From an uncultured Porphyromonadaceae bacterium (GTDB lineage Bacteria; Bacteroidota; Bacteroidia; Bacteroidales; Muribaculaceae), in NCBI GenBank assembly GCA_902489275.1, contig CABTZK010000004.1, forward strand, positions 1-64,000: DNA of 64,000 nt, given 5' to 3'. The notes under the pieces are model-generated. The model did no database searches, was not told the origin of the DNA, and worked only from the letters and a program-made list of their open reading frames with translations. This document shows, piece by piece, positions 25,090 to 32,637 of the stretch (position 1 is the first letter of the stretch; the number at the start of each line of letters is the position of its first letter). A program made the translations under genes and the position numbers.

Positions 25090-26187
25090 ATGGGAAAAGT
25101 TATCTTAACAGGCGACCGTCCGACCGGACGCCTTCACGTGGGGCACTACGTGGGCTCGCTGCGCCGCCGCGTGCAATTGCAAAACGAGGGGGACTACGAC
25201 CGCATGTTCGTGTTCATGGCCGATGTTCAGGCTTTGACCGACAATGCCGAGAACCCCGAGAAAATACGCCAAAATATCATAGAGGTCGCACTCGACTACC
25301 TGGCTGCAGGCCTTGACCCCGAGAAATGCACCCTTTTCATCCAAAGCCAGATTCCCGAGTTGAGCGAGTTGACCACCTACCTGATGAACCTCATCACCGT
25401 GAGCCGCGTGCAGCGCAACCCTACCGTGAAGACCGAAATCAAGATGCGCAACTTCGAGGCCAACATCCCGTTAGGATTTTTCTGCTACCCCGTGAGCCAA
25501 GCGGCCGACATCACCTTGTTCAAGACCGACATTGTGCCGGCAGGCGAGGACCAGGAGCCCATGATTGAGGTGACTCGCGAGCTGGTGAACCGCTTCAACA
25601 ACACCTACGGTCCCGTGCTCGTGGAGCCAAGCATCATGCTGCCGCCCGAGGGGGCTTGCCGCCGCTTGCCCGGCACCGACGGGAAAGCCAAGATGAGCAA
25701 GAGCTTGGGCAACTGCATCTACCTGAGCGAGACTGCCGACGAGGTGTGGCAAAAAGTGCGCTCGATGTACACCGACCCCACCCACATCAACCTCAATGAC
25801 CCTGGGCACGTGGAGGGAAACATGGTCTTTACCTATCTCGACGCCTTCAGCACGAGCCAAGACTTTGCCGACTTCTGGCCCGAGTACCAGAATCTTGACG
25901 AACTCAAGGATCACTACCGCCGTGGCGGGCTGGGCGACATGAAATGCAAGAAATTCCTCAACCAGGTACTCAACCGCATCTTAGAGCCCATGCGCGCGCG
26001 CCGGCACGAGTTTGAGCAAGATATTCCTGAAGTTTACCACATCCTTCAAAAAGGGACTGAAAGCGCGCGCAAAGTCGCCGCCGCTACCATGGACGAAGTG
26101 CGCCATGCCATGCGCATCGACTACTTCAACGACACCGCGCTCATCGCCGAGCAAGCCTCAAGATTCAGGGCACAGGGGAATGCCTGA
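25090..26187 (+). CDS. trpS: Tryptophanyl-tRNA synthetase
   Basis: A class I aminoacyl-tRNA synthetase charging tRNA-Trp. The start is the ATG at 25090, downstream of the promoter. An in-frame ATG-like start at 24991 lies inside the apbE terminator. The 365 residues show GDRPTGRLHVGHYVGSL with the HIGH-type motif, TYLMNLITVSRVQRNPT, CYPVSQAADITLF, and AKMSKSLGNCIYL as KMSKS. Length is normal. It is a single gene ended by a strong bidirectional terminator shared with HU. Confidence 0.97.
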   Translation: MGKVILTGDRPTGRLHVGHYVGSLRRRVQLQNEGDYDRMFVFMADVQALTDNAENPEKIRQNIIEVALDYLAAGLDPEKCTLFIQSQIPELSELTTYLMNLITVSRVQRNPTVKTEIKMRNFEANIPLGFFCYPVSQAADITLFKTDIVPAGEDQEPMIEVTRELVNRFNNTYGPVLVEPSIMLPPEGACRRLPGTDGKAKMSKSLGNCIYLSETADEVWQKVRSMYTDPTHINLNDPGHVEGNMVFTYLDAFSTSQDFADFWPEYQNLDELKDHYRRGGLGDMKCKKFLNQVLNRILEPMRARRHEFEQDIPEVYHILQKGTESARKVAAATMDEVRHAMRIDYFNDTALIAEQASRFRAQGNA

Positions 26188-26230
26188 CCACTTGAACCCC
26201 AATGGGCACCGGCTGCGCTGAAAATCAAAA

Positions 26231-26272
26231 GGGGCTCACTTCACGTTGTGCAGTGAGCCCCTCTTCTTTTTT
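26231..26272. terminator. Bidirectional terminator between trpS and HU
   Basis: GGGGCTCACT (26231-26240) pairs perfectly with AGTGAGCCCC (26252-26261), with an A-rich left flank and a T-rich right flank. Confidence 0.9.
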
Positions 26273-26309
26273 TAATCTTCAATGCTCTTGCAGCAAGGCA
26301 AGCCGTCTC

Positions 26310-26585
26310 TTACTTGTTCACCATGTCAGCCAATTCGGCGCCAGGCTTGAATTTCACAACTTTCTTGGCAGCAATTTTAATGGCCTCCTTGGTGCGCGGG
26401 TTGATGCCTTCACGCGCTGGAACGTCCTTGACAGTAAAGTTTCCAAAACCAATCAGGGAGACCTTGTCACCCTTGGCCAACGTGCCGGCGATAGCGCTGA
26501 GTGTTGCCTTGAGGGCAGCGGTGGCCTGAACCTTTGTCAAGCTGGTCTCTCTTGCAATAGCATCTACTAATTCTGTTTTGTTCAT
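26310..26585 (-). CDS. hup: HU family DNA-binding protein
   Basis: A 91-residue histone-like protein that bends and compacts DNA as a dimer. MNKTELVDAIARETSLTKVQA, the GDKVSLIGFGNFTV core, the arm region EGINPRTKEAIKI, and VVKFKPGAELADMVN fit HU along the full length. It is a single gene with an unusually good promoter match, in line with high expression. Which of several HU paralogues in the genome this is cannot be told. Confidence 0.96.
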   Translation of the reverse strand: MNKTELVDAIARETSLTKVQATAALKATLSAIAGTLAKGDKVSLIGFGNFTVKDVPAREGINPRTKEAIKIAAKKVVKFKPGAELADMVNK

Positions 26586-26639
26586 GACAATTTGTTTTTA
26601 AATTTCTTATAATTTACAATTCATAGGCGATTGGTGTCG

Positions 26640-26670
26640 CAAATATAAGTAATAGAAAGTTTACAGCAAA
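26640..26670 (-). promoter_or_regulatory. Promoter of the HU gene
   Basis: On the minus strand TTTG (26670-26667) and TATATTTG (26647-26640) are 19 nt apart, a full consensus match within an A/T-rich region. The leader is about 48 nt. Confidence 0.8.
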
Positions 26671-26751
26671 AAAAACATTGAAAAAAAATCAAAAATTGAT
26701 GAAATTTCCTTGTTTTGCTATTAGCCAGTAGTAAAATCGCAGGTTTTTCAC

Positions 26752-26759
26752 TACATTTG
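26752..26759 (+). promoter_or_regulatory. -7 box for the rhomboid operon
   Basis: TACATTTG matches TAnnTTTG and would give a leader of about 100 nt before the ATG at 26868. No -33 TTTG is seen. Confidence 0.4.
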
Positions 26760-26867
26760 TAGCGTTAAAAACAACCGATAGCTGTGCGCACTCTCCCAAC
26801 ACGCAATGATTGTCGAGTGACTTTTAATTTTTTTGTTAAACTACTTTGAAAATTTCAAAATATCGCT

Positions 26868-27632
26868 ATGAGCATGAGTAACAGTCGCGGATCTTTCCTG
26901 GGGTCGATTCCAACGGTGACTAAAAATCTCATCATCATCAATATCCTGCTGTGGGTGGTGACCTTTGTGTTTAAGGGCAAGGGAATCGACTTGAATGACT
27001 ATTTGGGGCTTCACTTTTGGCGTGCGAGCGATTTTTCCATCTACCAGTTGGTCACCTACATGTTCATGCACGACACCTCGTCGGTGAGCGCAGGCATCTC
27101 TCACATATTCTTCAATATGTTCTCGCTATGGATGTTCGGTGCGACCCTGGAGCGTGCCATGGGTTATAAAAAATATCTCTCCTACTATCTGGTGTGCGGC
27201 ATCGGCGCTGGAGTGATTCAGGAATTGTCGTGGCATTTCGATGTTTTCAATTCAGTGGTCAGCGAGTTGACGCATGCCTACTCCATCTCGCAGCCAGAGG
27301 CAGTCGAAGCCTTGGTCAACAATCAGGTGAGCGGTTTCAGCCTCAACATGCTCATCACCGTGGGCGCGTCGGGAGCCGTTTTTGGCATCCTGCTGGCGTT
27401 TGGGTGGATGTTCCCCAACGTGAAGATGTACATCATCCCCTTTCCCTTCCCCATCAAAGCCAAGTGGATGGTAATAGGCTATGGGGCTTTAGAGTTGATT
27501 TTTGGCGTCACCGGCACCATGAGCAGCGTGGCTCATTTTGCCCACTTAGGCGGCATGCTGTTTGGCTTCTTGCTGCTGCTGTACTGGAAAAAGACCGGTC
27601 AAATCTCTAAGGGCGGCTATGGGTATTTTTGA
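26868..27632 (+). CDS. Rhomboid family intramembrane serine protease (first copy)
   Basis: A 254-residue membrane protein with six or so hydrophobic helices. The catalytic dyad is visible as Ser168 in GASGAVFG and His226 in AHFAHLGG. HIFFNMFSLWMFGATLERAMG gives the conserved HxxxN helix and L1 loop arginine-like region. Rhomboids cut transmembrane substrates within the bilayer. Between helices 3 and 4 there is a polar insert (about 120-155). The end overlaps the next rhomboid by 14 nt, so the two are translationally coupled. Confidence 0.92.
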   Translation: MSMSNSRGSFLGSIPTVTKNLIIINILLWVVTFVFKGKGIDLNDYLGLHFWRASDFSIYQLVTYMFMHDTSSVSAGISHIFFNMFSLWMFGATLERAMGYKKYLSYYLVCGIGAGVIQELSWHFDVFNSVVSELTHAYSISQPEAVEALVNNQVSGFSLNMLITVGASGAVFGILLAFGWMFPNVKMYIIPFPFPIKAKWMVIGYGALELIFGVTGTMSSVAHFAHLGGMLFGFLLLLYWKKTGQISKGGYGYF

Positions 27633-28503
27633 CGACATTACGACACGTTACCGCTCGAGCACACTGCTGGTGCGCCTCATTTATATCAACGTGGGCATTT
27701 TCATTGTCTTGCGGCTGGTGGCGCTCATTGGGTTTCTTTTCAACCTGCCTGGCGACCAGATGATGCACTGGGTCGAGGTTCCGTCGTCGCTCAACGCGCT
27801 GTTGCACCACCCGTGGACGGTTTTCACCTACATGTTTTGCCACTACAGCATCATGCACATTTTGTTCAACATGCTGTGGTTATATTGGTTAGGGCGCATC
27901 TTCCTGGAATATTTCAATGCCAGGCAGCTTGCGGGTCTCTATGTGCTCGGCGGGCTGGGCGGGGCGGCACTCTACCTGCTGGCTTATGCCACATTGCCCT
28001 ACTTAGCTCATCGCCAGGCATACCTCATCGGGGCATCGGCAGCCGTGATGGCCATTGTGACAGGAGTCGCGGTCTACGCTCCCCATTACCGCATCGGGCT
28101 GCTGTTCATCGGAGACCTCTCGCTCAAGTGGATGGCTATCATCACCATCGCCATCGTGCTGCTGGGCACGGGCGAAAGCAACGTGGGCGCACAGGCCGCA
28201 CACATAGGCGGAATCCTCGTGGGCGTGGCCTACGGCTGGCAAATGCGCCATGGGCACGACCTCACCACCTGGATAAACAGCTGCACCGATGGCCTGTGCA
28301 ACTTGTTCAGGCCTCGCCGGAAAGCCGGCGTGGGGAAGCCAGCAGGCGGAATGGTCTACCAATACCGGCAAGCGGCGGGCAGCAACCTGCCCACCGAGGC
28401 CGAAATCGACGCGATTCTCGATAAAATCAAGCGGTCAGGCTGGGGAGCGCTCACCGACAAGGAAAGAGAAATCCTCTATAGCGCAAGCAAGCAAAAGACA
28501 TGA
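27619..28503 (+). CDS. Rhomboid family intramembrane protease (second copy)
   Basis: Start at the ATG 27619 (MGIFDDITTRYRSS), which overlaps the previous gene. Upstream in-frame residues are a read of the other rhomboid's helix. The 294 residues contain HILFNMLWLYWLGRIFLEYFN, Ser140 in GASAAVMA (Ala replaces the usual second Gly), and His195 in AAHIGGI, so the catalytic dyad is kept. A soluble C-terminal tail of about 90 residues ends in a charged ALTDKEREILYSASK segment, a form found in Bacteroidales rhomboids. Its stop overlaps the next gene (ATGA, 28500-28503). Confidence 0.9.
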   Translation: MGIFDDITTRYRSSTLLVRLIYINVGIFIVLRLVALIGFLFNLPGDQMMHWVEVPSSLNALLHHPWTVFTYMFCHYSIMHILFNMLWLYWLGRIFLEYFNARQLAGLYVLGGLGGAALYLLAYATLPYLAHRQAYLIGASAAVMAIVTGVAVYAPHYRIGLLFIGDLSLKWMAIITIAIVLLGTGESNVGAQAAHIGGILVGVAYGWQMRHGHDLTTWINSCTDGLCNLFRPRRKAGVGKPAGGMVYQYRQAAGSNLPTEAEIDAILDKIKRSGWGALTDKEREILYSASKQKT

Positions 28504-29663
28504 AAAAAAGAGTCGTTAAAATATTGCACATTTTCAAGTACGCCGGCTATGCGCTCACGTTCATGCTGTGTGTGCTGCTCGTGCTCTCGGCCTACGGCGG
28601 CCACATCGACCCTTATCAGAGCACCGTCTTCGCGCTGGCCACTTTGGGATTTCCCATTGTGCTCATCGTCTCCACGACGCTGGCCATAGCCTGGCTCATC
28701 GTGGGGCATTGGCGCATTGCGCTCCTCGTGCTCGTGGCTCTCGTGCTGTCGTGGCCCACGCTGGGCATCGTCAGTCCACTCAACACTTCCAGCCACACCT
28801 ACACGCCCCAAGAAGACTCCACCAAGTTCAAGGTACTCACTTACAACGTGATGAACTTTAACGTGATGAAAACCGGCGATGACAACCTGCACAACAAGAA
28901 AGGGCAGTCGACGGTAAAATATATTCTCGACCAGGATGCCGATGTCGTGCTGCTGCAAGAGGCTTCGCTTGCCGCCGACTTCAACGACTTGCGCCTCATC
29001 AAGCCCTACCTGCAACAAATCAAGAAGAAATACCCCTATCGTGACCATGGGTACCACGATCAAGTCATCTGGTCGAAGCACCCTTATACCGCCCTTGAGG
29101 ACCCTGCCATCAAAGATGGCTTCGCCTCACCCGACGACCCGGTGAACAGCTATCACTTCTATGCCCGCGGGTTCGACGTGCTGGTGCCGGGACACACCGT
29201 GCGGTTCATCAATGTTCACTTGCAGTCAATCGGGCTTTCGGAGGAAGACCGTCAAGCCTTTGTCAACATCACCGAGGGGAAAGGCATCAACACGAAGCAA
29301 GAGCTGCGAAAGGTGCGCTACTCGCTCCTGGGCAAGTTAGGAGAAGCCTTCAGGAAACATGCCGACCAAGCCAAACTGCTGCGCCAAGTGCTTGACCAAA
29401 GCGACGAGAACGTCATCATCTGCGGTGATTTCAACGACACGCCCGCCTCGTGGGCCTATCGCGTCATTGCAGGCAATGACCTGCGCGACACTTGGGTGGA
29501 TTGCGGCTTCGGCCCCACCTACACGTACCATGACAACCGCCTGTTTTTCAAAATCGACCATGTGCTCTATCGTGGCGACATGAAAGCGACCGAGACTCGG
29601 CGCGACCGCACGGGCGGCAGCGACCACTACCCGCTCGTCACAACCTTCGTCTGGAAAAACTAA
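28500..29663 (+). CDS. Membrane-anchored endonuclease/exonuclease/phosphatase family protein
   Basis: Three N-terminal membrane helices (about 14-32, 40-65, 70-90) precede an EEP-fold catalytic domain (about 105-387). Visible motifs are VLTYNVMNFNV, DADVVLLQEAS (metal-binding Glu), RFINVHLQSI, VIICGDFNDTP, and GGSDHYPLVTTF (catalytic Asp-His). The family includes DNases, sphingomyelinases and inositol phosphatases, so the substrate is open. The domain should face the periplasm. It overlaps the second rhomboid by four nt and precedes the M3 peptidase by 23 nt. Confidence 0.85.
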   Translation: MKKRVVKILHIFKYAGYALTFMLCVLLVLSAYGGHIDPYQSTVFALATLGFPIVLIVSTTLAIAWLIVGHWRIALLVLVALVLSWPTLGIVSPLNTSSHTYTPQEDSTKFKVLTYNVMNFNVMKTGDDNLHNKKGQSTVKYILDQDADVVLLQEASLAADFNDLRLIKPYLQQIKKKYPYRDHGYHDQVIWSKHPYTALEDPAIKDGFASPDDPVNSYHFYARGFDVLVPGHTVRFINVHLQSIGLSEEDRQAFVNITEGKGINTKQELRKVRYSLLGKLGEAFRKHADQAKLLRQVLDQSDENVIICGDFNDTPASWAYRVIAGNDLRDTWVDCGFGPTYTYHDNRLFFKIDHVLYRGDMKATETRRDRTGGSDHYPLVTTFVWKN

Positions 29664-29686
29664 CCTCATAAAAATCACTGGAGAAA

Positions 29687-31810
29687 ATGAAAAAAATTCT
29701 ATTGTCACTCATGGCCATTGGCTGCCTCGCCCTGGTTGCTACTGGCGCTAACAAGAAAAACGTGAAAGCAAGTAAAAATCCATTCATGACGGCCTACACG
29801 ACCAAGTATAGCATCCCGCCATTTGAGAAAATCACCTATGCCGACTACCTGCCGGCGCTCCATGCCGGCATCGAGCAGCAAAACCAGGAGATCGCCGATA
29901 TTGTGGCCAACCCCGCAAGTCCAAACTTTGAGAATACCGTGCTGGCGCTGGATAACTGCGGCGAGATTTTCAACCGTGTCGCTGCCGTGTTCTCGGCTCT
30001 GAGCGAGAGCGACGCGACCCCCGAAATGCAGCAACTGGCCGAGACCATTTCGCCCATGCTCACAGCCCAAAACGACGAGATTTACATGAACGCGGGATTA
30101 TTCAAGCGCATCAAAGCCGTGCATGACCAGGCACAGAGGCTGGGATTAGACCAGGCACAAATGCGCCTCACCGACAAGTACTACAAGCGTTTCGTGCGCA
30201 ATGGCGCCCTGCTTGACAACACCCACCAGCAGGTGCTGAAAGACATCAACAAGCGCATTGCGGGCCTCCAGCTGTCGTTCACCCAAAACGTGATGCACGA
30301 GATGGCCAACAGGCTGATTGTGGTAGAAAACCAAAGCCGCCTGAGTGGCTTGTCGCCAGCGATGATCGCCGACGCTGCCAAGACGGCCGAGAGCAAGGGA
30401 ATGGCTGGCAAGTGGGTGTTCACTCCCAGCGCCGCCACTCGCCTGGCCGTGCTCACCAATGCCGATGACCGCGCCCTGCGTGAAGAGATGTACAAGACCT
30501 ACACCAGCACGGCCAGCCATGGCGACCAGTGGGACAACAGCCAAATCATCAACGAAATCATGCAATTGCGCCAGCAAAAGGCCAAACTGCTTGGCTTCAA
30601 GACCTTTGCCGACTACGCTGTAGACCCCTGGATGGCCAAGACTCCTGAAGCTGCCGAGGAGCTGCTCCTGCAAATTTGGAAACCAGCGGTGAAGAAAGTG
30701 GAGGAGGAAGTCTCCGACATGCAACAGAATGCCGACAAGCACGGCGCCAACTTCAAAATCGCCGCATGGGACTACTACTATTATGCCGAAAAAGTGAAAA
30801 AGGAGAAATTCAACTTCAGTGAAGATGAGGTAAGGCCCTATTTCGCGCTCGACAATGTGGTGAGGAACGGTATCTTCTACGTAGCCAACAAACTCTATGG
30901 CCTCACGTTCACCGAGATGCCAAAAGCGCCCAAATACAATCCCGAGGTGACCGTCTATGACGTGAAAGACGCGCAGGGCAAGCACGTGGCAGTGTTCATG
31001 ACCGACTATCTTCCGCGCGCTACCAAGGCTCAAGGCGCTTGGATGAACGAGTTGTCTCCAGCCTACAACTACAACGGCAAGAGCGAGCGTCCCATCGTGT
31101 ACAACGTGGGCAGCCTCACCCCTCCCGCTAAAGGCACGCCCTCGCTGCTCACGCTCGACGAGGTGCAGACTGTGTTCCACGAGTTTGGGCACGCCCTCAA
31201 CGGCATGTTGACGACAGCCCCCTTTAAAGGCCTTGCCGGCACCAACATCGACCGTGACATGGTGGAGCTTCCCTCGCAGCTCAACGAGCACTGGGCACTC
31301 GTTCCCGAAGTGCTCAAGAACTATGCCAAGCACTACAAGACAGGCGAGGTGATTCCCCAAAACTTGATTGATAAACTCATCGAGACCAGCAAGTTTAACC
31401 AGGGCTTCATGACCACAGAGCTGGTGGGCGCCGCACTGCTCGACATCGAGTGGCACAAACTCGACTGGTGCAAGGACATCGATGTGAAAGGCTTTGAGAA
31501 CTACGTCTCACGTCGACTTGGCAAGCCCGAAATCGTGGAATACCGCTACCGCAGCCCTTATTTCAAGCACATCTTCGACAACGATGAGTACAGTTGTGGA
31601 TATTACACCTACCTGTGGAGCCAAGTGCTTGAGGCTGACGCCTGGAACCGCTTTGAGGCCGAGGGCCCGATGAACCTGAATGTCGCTAACGACTACCGCA
31701 AGTACATTCTCTCGCCAGGCGACACCGAAGACGCCATGACCCTCTACAAGAAATTCCGCGGCAAGGAGCCCAATGCCGATGCCTTGCTGCACAACCGTGG
31801 CTTGAAGTAA
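29687..31810 (+). CDS. M3 family zinc oligopeptidase (dipeptidyl carboxypeptidase-like)
   Basis: A 707-residue exported peptidase: signal peptide (about 1-20) and a large alpha-helical M3 fold. The zinc motif HEFGH is at residues 498-502 in VFHEFGHALNGML, with the third zinc ligand expected in the DRDMVELPSQLNEHW helix (about 524-538). Length and the N-terminal PPFEKITYADYLPAL start match Dcp/oligopeptidase A proteins. In the periplasm it would degrade short peptides. It closes a probable four-gene operon with the two rhomboids and the EEP protein. Confidence 0.92.
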   Translation: MKKILLSLMAIGCLALVATGANKKNVKASKNPFMTAYTTKYSIPPFEKITYADYLPALHAGIEQQNQEIADIVANPASPNFENTVLALDNCGEIFNRVAAVFSALSESDATPEMQQLAETISPMLTAQNDEIYMNAGLFKRIKAVHDQAQRLGLDQAQMRLTDKYYKRFVRNGALLDNTHQQVLKDINKRIAGLQLSFTQNVMHEMANRLIVVENQSRLSGLSPAMIADAAKTAESKGMAGKWVFTPSAATRLAVLTNADDRALREEMYKTYTSTASHGDQWDNSQIINEIMQLRQQKAKLLGFKTFADYAVDPWMAKTPEAAEELLLQIWKPAVKKVEEEVSDMQQNADKHGANFKIAAWDYYYYAEKVKKEKFNFSEDEVRPYFALDNVVRNGIFYVANKLYGLTFTEMPKAPKYNPEVTVYDVKDAQGKHVAVFMTDYLPRATKAQGAWMNELSPAYNYNGKSERPIVYNVGSLTPPAKGTPSLLTLDEVQTVFHEFGHALNGMLTTAPFKGLAGTNIDRDMVELPSQLNEHWALVPEVLKNYAKHYKTGEVIPQNLIDKLIETSKFNQGFMTTELVGAALLDIEWHKLDWCKDIDVKGFENYVSRRLGKPEIVEYRYRSPYFKHIFDNDEYSCGYYTYLWSQVLEADAWNRFEAEGPMNLNVANDYRKYILSPGDTEDAMTLYKKFRGKEPNADALLHNRGLK

Positions 31811-31854
31811 CGCATCGATTGCCACACCTTGGCATCACACACTCCCAAGCGAAA

Positions 31855-31888
31855 GAGGGCGCGTTCCACAAAGCTGGAGCGCGCCCTC
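31855..31888. terminator. Bidirectional terminator between M3 peptidase and HAD phosphatase genes
   Basis: GAGGGCGCGTTCCA (31855-31868) pairs with TGGAGCGCGCCCTC (31875-31888) with one wobble, followed by a T-run. It sits between convergent genes. Confidence 0.9.
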
Positions 31889-31910
31889 ATTTTTTCAAAT
31901 GAGCCTGGCA

Positions 31911-32579
31911 TTACTGGATGGCGATTCCATGCTCCACAATATCGACAATATCGGCGGGGTTGCTGATGATGCAATTGGCACGGCTCTCGTTGAGCTCTTT
32001 CTCGGGGCGAAAGCCCCAAGTCACCCCCACCGAGTCGAGACAGGCTCGGCGCGCCGTTTCCATGTCGATGCCCGAGTCGCCCACATAGAGCACGTCGGTT
32101 TTCGGCAGCTTGACCTGCGCAAGGATGCTGAACACGACCGATGGGTCGGGCTTGACGTTTATGCCCTCTTTCTGCCCCTCAATGGCGATCCAGTCGATAT
32201 CAGCGAAATAATGCGTGATGACTTTGGTTGCCGCACGCTGGTACTTGTTGGTGGCCACCGCCAGCTTCACCCCCTTGCCGACCAAGTCCTGCAACAAGTC
32301 GATGATGCCGGGATAGGGCTTTGTCAAGTCGGTGCAATGCTCGTCATAGTAAGCTTGGAAATCCTTCAAGCAGCGCTCCACCGTCTCAATGTCCCGATGA
32401 TTCTCGGGGATCACTCGCTGAATGAGCCGCCTCACGCCACTGCCCACGAAATAAGGGTAACTGGCCAAGCTATGGGTTGCGAAGCCGTTTTTCTCCAGTG
32501 CGAAATTGGCGGCTTGCCCCAAGTCCTCAATCGTGTTGAGCAAGGTTCCGTCCAAGTCAAAAATCACTAATTTTTTCAT
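31911..32579 (-). CDS. HAD-family hydrolase, phosphoglycolate phosphatase-like
   Basis: A 222-residue cytoplasmic phosphatase of HAD subfamily IA. Motif I is FDLDGTLLNT (Asp9 and Asp11 region), motif II VATNKYQ, motif III lysine with KPDPS, and motif IV VLYVGDSGIDMETA. The cap is the helical C1 type. It most resembles Gph, which removes the phosphate of 2-phosphoglycolate from DNA repair, but substrate cannot be fixed from sequence. It follows the tamL stop region on the opposite side of a terminator and is 58 nt downstream of tamL (tamL stop at 32638), so co-transcription from tamL is possible. Confidence 0.85.
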   Translation of the reverse strand: MKKLVIFDLDGTLLNTIEDLGQAANFALEKNGFATHSLASYPYFVGSGVRRLIQRVIPENHRDIETVERCLKDFQAYYDEHCTDLTKPYPGIIDLLQDLVGKGVKLAVATNKYQRAATKVITHYFADIDWIAIEGQKEGINVKPDPSVVFSILAQVKLPKTDVLYVGDSGIDMETARRACLDSVGVTWGFRPEKELNESRANCIISNPADIVDIVEHGIAIQ

Positions 32580-32637
32580 GCCTCTGTATTAAGTATCAAT
32601 ACCTGTAAATTCTTCTTCGAGTGCTCACGCTCAACGT

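Noticed and set aside
30146..31456. Minus-strand frame of 436 codons opposite the M3 peptidase
   Set aside because: Antisense shadow; the HEFGH-bearing plus-strand protein is clearly the gene.
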